Source: an uncultured Verrucomicrobiota bacterium
Lineage (GTDB): Bacteria; Verrucomicrobiota; Verrucomicrobiia; Opitutales; LL51
DNA length: 9,314 nt
Direction of reading: 5' to 3'
Assembly: GCA_947174645.1 (NCBI GenBank)
Contig: CAMWJR010000032.1
Span: forward strand, 1 to 9,314
Under the pieces are notes generated by a model, which worked only from the letters and a program-made list of their open reading frames with translations, did no database searches and was not told the origin of the DNA. Positions within the stretch are counted from its first letter, which is position 1. Every line of letters begins with the position of its first letter. The position numbers and the translations under genes were made by a program. This document shows, in pieces, positions 6,331 to 9,314 of this stretch.

Positions 6331-6407
6331 TACAGTCTCTAGCGCGATACAAACTTTATTTTCAAAGACAACTTTATTTTGAAAATTCGATCACCGCTGA
6401 AACTGTA
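6331..6407 (-). repeat. Large imperfect inverted repeat in the mgtE leader region
   Basis: The arms TACAGTCTC (6331-6339) and GAAACTGTA (6399-6407) are complementary at eight of nine positions, and the mismatch is a G-U pair in minus-strand RNA. Just inside them, AGCG..GAT (6341-6348) pairs with ATCACCGCT (6390-6398). Together this gives about 16 pairs with one bulged base and a small internal loop. Within the AT-rich centre a second inverted repeat, TTTTCAAA (6359-6366) and TTTGAAAA (6378-6385), is perfect. The outer stem ends about 16 nt before the mgtE ATG and starts about 11 nt after the pseudopilin stop. No T-tract follows in the minus direction, so it is not an ordinary terminator. It could be an RNA leader, a protein-binding dyad or a miniature element remnant. 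Confidence 0.6.
6352..6380. repeat. Tandem 11-bp direct repeat, 18-bp period
   Basis: AACTTTATTTT occurs exactly at 6352-6362 and again at 6370-6380, an 18-bp period. The similarity extends further as ACAA(A)CTTTATTTT(C/G)AAA. The repeats lie in the centre of the larger dyad in front of mgtE. A period of somewhat under two helical turns would suit two adjacent operator half-sites, but no regulator is known for them. On the minus strand they read AAAATAAAGTT and may contribute AT-rich promoter elements. Confidence 0.6.
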
Positions 6408-6418
6408 TTCTTGAGACG

Positions 6419-7213
6419 CTAATTTCCGGCACGCCAGCGCGCACCGGTTCCCGATGCTGATAATATGAGGGGTGACTGATCCTCACCGACAATCGATTTA
6501 AAATCCCCGCTTCCGCAGCTAATCCATACATCGGAATCAAAAAGCTCGCGCAGGTTGTGGGTATAATCGCTCTGATCGGGGCGTAAAAATGATACCGGTT
6601 GGTCGCCATCGTACCAAGTTACATGTCCATCGGCATAGGCAACAAATCCGCCCTTGGAACCATACACTCCATACTTTGCATCCCAGAGACCATTTTCCTT
6701 GAGACCTCGTGTAAAAGCAATTGGTAGCGTTTCCCGCGGACGATTCGGATTCACGCCCTGAATAAGGCCATAGCTCAACACCTCATTGTGATTGGTACAG
6801 AGCGCATTGTCGACCCGCTCCCAGGGGCGTGCGTAGTATTCATTTCCTTGGACATCGACATAACCAATAATGTCCGAAGTCAACGGCGAGGCATACTTAT
6901 CACCCAAAGAACAATACACATTGGCGTCATTTAAAACACTGCCGCGCTTCGAGCCATCGAGCCCCGCTAAAATCGCCGCGAACTCTACCCGATCGTTACA
7001 CCCCGTGTACGGCGGCATCATCCCCCGGCTTTCCGAAAATATCTGCCAGGCTTCGGCGATCTTTTTTAAATTCGCCATGTCCTGCGTCTTACGTGCTTTG
7101 GTACGAATCGACTGAAAGCCTGGTAACGCAAGCGCTATCAGGACGCCGAGGATCGAAATCACAAAAACGATCTCAATCAATGTAAATGCACGTCGCCTTC
7201 CCTTTTGGCCCAT
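6419..7213 (-). CDS. Type II secretion/type IV pilin-like protein with prepilin cleavage motif
   Basis: The protein starts with a short basic leader and a class III signal: GRRRA-FTLIEIVFVISILG, with cleavage expected after Ala9 and the conserved Glu at mature position 5. A hydrophobic helix (about 10-33, ending LALPGF) follows, then ARKTQDMANLKKIAEAWQIF, the N-terminal pilin stalk. Such proteins are processed by a prepilin peptidase and assembled into pseudopili in the inner membrane. The remaining 200 residues form a soluble domain with four cysteines. It includes GGFVAYADGHVTWYDG (about 188-203), like the 'ADGH..DG' ending common in planctomycete and verrucomicrobial prepilin-type proteins. 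Ala replaces the usual Gly at -1. The gene stands alone, with no secretion machinery beside it, so its role is unassigned. An in-frame GTG at 7216 is an alternative start; I prefer the adjacent ATG. It is divergent from lysS across an 84-bp gap. Confidence 0.88.
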   Translation of the reverse strand: MGQKGRRRAFTLIEIVFVISILGVLIALALPGFQSIRTKARKTQDMANLKKIAEAWQIFSESRGMMPPYTGCNDRVEFAAILAGLDGSKRGSVLNDANVYCSLGDKYASPLTSDIIGYVDVQGNEYYARPWERVDNALCTNHNEVLSYGLIQGVNPNRPRETLPIAFTRGLKENGLWDAKYGVYGSKGGFVAYADGHVTWYDGDQPVSFLRPDQSDYTHNLRELFDSDVWISCGSGDFKSIVGEDQSPLILSASGTGARWRAGN

Positions 7214-7297
7214 CACAACTCAGCTTACGCTTTCCCTAGAGAACGCAATGCAATTTGCTTTACTCAACACAGAAATTTTCAAGTACAGAAACTCGTC

Positions 7298-8764
7298 ATG
7301 AGCGAACCCAATGAAATTACCCATACGAGCGACGTTTATGCCGTTCGCAAACACAAATTATCCCAGCTGCGCGCCGACGGCTACGATCCTTTTCAGCAGA
7401 ACTGTACGCAAGACACGACGAGTGCCCAGGTACTGCAATCCTATGAAGAAGGCTCTGAAAAACTATTTTCTGTTGCGGGGAGGATTGTTGTCTTTCGAGC
7501 GATGGGGAAAGCGACATTTATTAAGTTACTCGACCGAGATGGGGTGGTTCAGGTCTACGTTTCACAAAATGATCTGGGTGAAGCCGCCTATCAATCGTTC
7601 AAAAAACTCGACACTGGGGATATCATCGGTGTAACGGGTCCTCTCTTTAAAACCAATACAGGTGAAATTACCGTTCGCGCAAAATCCTATACGCTCGTGA
7701 GTAAATCGCTCCGGCCGCTTCCTGAAAAATGGCATGGTCTTGTCAACGATGACCAGATTTATCGTCAGCGCTATCTCGATCTCATCGTCAATCCGGAATC
7801 GCGGAAACGTGCCTTCCAACGCACCAAGATCGTTCAAAAAATTCGGGAATTTCTCTGGAACCGTGACTTTGTCGAAGTCGAAACCCCAATACTTAACGCT
7901 ATTGCCGGCGGGGCTGCTGCTAGACCGTTTATAACGCATATGAATGCGCTCGATCATGACTTTTACCTACGAATTGCGCTCGAACTCTATCTCAAACGGA
8001 TGCTCGTGGCCGGTTTTGATCGCGTCTTTGAAATGGGGCGTGTCTTTCGGAATGAAGGTCTATCGCGCCGACACAATCCCGAGTTTACTATGCTCGAACT
8101 CTATCAGGCCTACTCCGATCACTTCGGGATGATGGAACTCGTCAAAAGCCTCATCCTTCACCTCTGTGATACGGTACTCGGTACTCGGGTGATCACGCGC
8201 TACGACGGTCTGCAAATCGATCTCGACGGGGAGTGGAAGCAAGCCAAGTACTGCGATCTCGTTATGGATGCGCTCAACGATCCCAATTGGTTTTCGAAAT
8301 CACGGGAAGAAAAACTCGCTGTCTGTGCGCAGCGGGCTATCGAAGTTTCACCCGAAGCAGAAGACTTTGAGGTTACCAATGCTGTCTACGGCAAGCTCGT
8401 CGAACCCAATCTCATCAATCCGACATTTGTTCTGCAAATTCCTCGGGAACTCTGCCCGCTCGCAAAACTCAACCCACAGGATCCTCGGTTCTTAAACGTG
8501 TTCGAATTGTGTATCAACGGCCAAGAAATTGCGCCGGCCTACTCCGAACAAAACGATCCCTTTGTGCAGCGAGAAATGTTCGAAGCCCAAGTCGGCGAGG
8601 AACAGCAAAATCTCGATAATGATTTTCTGACCGCCCTCGAATACGGCATGCCACCCGCCGGCGGTATGGGAATCGGCATCGATCGCCTGGTCATTCTCCT
8701 CACCGGTACAGAAAGCATCCGCGATACGATTCTCTACCCTACGCTCAAACCGCTTCAAGAATAA
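7298..8764 (+). CDS. lysS: Lysine--tRNA ligase, class II
   Basis: This enzyme charges tRNA-Lys with lysine using ATP. From the ATG at 7298 the product has 488 residues, a normal class II LysRS size. The N-terminal OB-fold anticodon-binding domain spans about 55-135 (VAGRIVVFRAMGKATFIKLLD). Catalytic motifs follow: motif 1 around 180-198 (IREFLWNRDFVEVETPIL), GGAAARPFITHMNALD, motif 2 around 243-266 (RVFEMGRVFRNEG then RRHNPEFTMLE), and motif 3 at 455-476 (GGMGIGIDRLVILLTGTESI). The lysine-pocket region reads INGQEIAPAYSEQNDP, where E. coli-type enzymes have a variant such as IGGREIGNGFSELND; I take this as lineage-specific. The frame is open back to 7205, but that overlaps the divergent pseudopilin start and lacks LysRS similarity, so the internal ATG is chosen. 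No SD is seen. It ends 20 bp inside the convergent miaB. Confidence 0.98.
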   Translation: MSEPNEITHTSDVYAVRKHKLSQLRADGYDPFQQNCTQDTTSAQVLQSYEEGSEKLFSVAGRIVVFRAMGKATFIKLLDRDGVVQVYVSQNDLGEAAYQSFKKLDTGDIIGVTGPLFKTNTGEITVRAKSYTLVSKSLRPLPEKWHGLVNDDQIYRQRYLDLIVNPESRKRAFQRTKIVQKIREFLWNRDFVEVETPILNAIAGGAAARPFITHMNALDHDFYLRIALELYLKRMLVAGFDRVFEMGRVFRNEGLSRRHNPEFTMLELYQAYSDHFGMMELVKSLILHLCDTVLGTRVITRYDGLQIDLDGEWKQAKYCDLVMDALNDPNWFSKSREEKLAVCAQRAIEVSPEAEDFEVTNAVYGKLVEPNLINPTFVLQIPRELCPLAKLNPQDPRFLNVFELCINGQEIAPAYSEQNDPFVQREMFEAQVGEEQQNLDNDFLTALEYGMPPAGGMGIGIDRLVILLTGTESIRDTILYPTLKPLQE

Positions 8765-9314
8765 TTCCTTCGAGCGTCGAAACCGAAGCACTCGTAATCC
8801 GGACCGGTACAATCTGGCCCATGAGTGCTTGGGGCCCCTCAAAAATCACCTTTTTATGCTCGGGCGTCCCCCCTTCGAGACGATCTTGCCCCCGACGTGC
8901 CGGCTTTTCAACCAGAACCTGATAAGTTTTACCCACCATCGCCTGGTGGTACGCGCGAGAATACTGTTCGAGCTTTTGCTGTAAAACTTGGTGTCGCGCC
9001 TCTTTAATGCTTTGCTCTACTTGGTCTTTGAGGGTTTCCGCGACCGTCCCGGGACGAATACTGTATTTAAAAAGATAGGCCATATCGAAACGCACCGCAT
9101 CGAAGGTCTCACAAGTTTGCTGGAAATCCTCTTCGGTCTCCCCGGGGAAACCAACAATAATATCCGTCGAAATCGAAATCGTCGGGACACGTTCTCGCAA
9201 TGCCTCAACAATCGCTAAAAAAGAACGCTGCGTATACGGCCGTCGCATCGCCCGAAGAATTTTGTCCGAACCGCTCTGCAATGGTAGATGCACATAGGGA
9301 CAGAGCTTCGAAAG
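8745..9314 (-). CDS. miaB: tRNA-2-methylthio-N6-dimethylallyladenosine synthase, C-terminal part
   Basis: MiaB is a radical-SAM methylthiotransferase that converts i6A37 to ms2i6A37 in tRNAs reading UNN codons. The frame enters from the right edge without a start and runs 189 codons to the TGA at 8745-8747. Visible parts are the end of the radical-SAM domain (CPYVHLPLQSGSDKILRAMRR, STDIIVGFPGETEEDF, FKYSIRPGTVAETLKDQV) and a C-terminal TRAM domain (about 130-188, VGKTYQVLVEKPARRG ... VIFEGP ... GQIVPVRITSA). The FKYS.RPGT wording and TRAM layout favour MiaB over the relatives RimO and MtaB. The N-terminal domain and the CxxxCxxC cluster motif lie outside the window, so this cannot be fully confirmed. 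The last 20 bp overlap the lysS 3' end tail-to-tail, and no terminator fits between them. Confidence 0.92.
   Translation of the reverse strand, partial: LSKLCPYVHLPLQSGSDKILRAMRRPYTQRSFLAIVEALRERVPTISISTDIIVGFPGETEEDFQQTCETFDAVRFDMAYLFKYSIRPGTVAETLKDQVEQSIKEARHQVLQQKLEQYSRAYHQAMVGKTYQVLVEKPARRGQDRLEGGTPEHKKVIFEGPQALMGQIVPVRITSASVSTLEGIILEAV

Noticed and set aside
6331..6407. The mgtE dyad as a rho-independent terminator of the pseudopilin gene, or as an M-box riboswitch
   Set aside because: The hairpin is not followed by a T-tract on the minus strand and its core is AT-rich. An M-box is roughly twice as long and none of its conserved features was recognised.
7205..7297. 31-residue N-terminal extension of lysS
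   Set aside because: It overlaps the start of the divergent pseudopilin and has no LysRS-like sequence. The ATG at 7298 gives a normal-length protein.
7214..7297. Promoters in the pseudopilin/lysS divergent gap
   Set aside because: Promoters must be near, but the only hexamers found (for example TTACTC with TACAGA on the plus strand, 18-bp spacing) are poor and would leave almost no leader. I do not annotate them.
7562..7957. 131-codon minus-strand open frame inside lysS
   Set aside because: It is antisense to the conserved LysRS core and resembles no known family.
1..9314. A novel multi-gene defence, mobile or biosynthetic system
   Set aside because: All eleven genes fall into known families, nearly all core. 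There is no integrase, transposase, toxin-antitoxin pair, CRISPR repeat or unknown gene cluster in the window.

Overview
This window is densely coded chromosomal sequence from a free-living-type bacterium. Eleven protein genes cover almost all of it, and the largest gap between genes is about 100 bp. No RNA gene, CRISPR array, insertion sequence or prophage piece was seen. Base composition looks roughly balanced. Recognisable Shine-Dalgarno sequences are scarce: only rpsB and tsf have even modest ones. A pseudopilin with a late 'ADGH...DG' motif, the LysRS wording around 'INGQEIAPAYSEQNDP', and this SD scarcity make me lean towards the PVC group (Verrucomicrobiota-like). That placement is an inference from remembered family features, not a search result.

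Layout. Positions 1-4191 hold a minus-strand housekeeping cluster, read rplM > rpsI > fabD > ispH > rpsB > tsf (tsf leaves the window). It joins four translation genes to malonyl-CoA:ACP transacylase (fatty acid synthesis) and IspH (last step of the MEP isoprenoid pathway). A candidate promoter precedes rplM, and a convincing intrinsic terminator lies between rpsI and fabD. The cluster is therefore probably more than one transcription unit: rplM-rpsI, then fabD-ispH-rpsB-tsf. fabD and ispH overlap by 20 bp.

Divergent from rplM is a plus-strand Vat/CatB-type left-handed beta-helix acetyltransferase (4291-4929). Its stop codon shares bases with the stop codon of the convergent minus-strand gene for an MgtE-type Mg2+ transporter (4926-6314). 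Upstream of mgtE, the 104-bp gap holds an unusually large dyad-symmetric element with an inner hairpin and an 18-bp-period direct repeat. Next come a minus-strand type II/IV pseudopilin-like gene (6419-7213), the divergent plus-strand lysS (7298-8764), and the 3' part of miaB on the minus strand (8745-9314), whose end overlaps lysS by 20 bp.

I did not find a new multi-gene system; most of the window is ordinary core genome. The points most worth a second look are the structured mgtE leader, the altered Mg2+-pathway signatures of that MgtE, the terminator inside the ribosomal/fabD cluster, and the Vat-like acetyltransferase placed between core genes.
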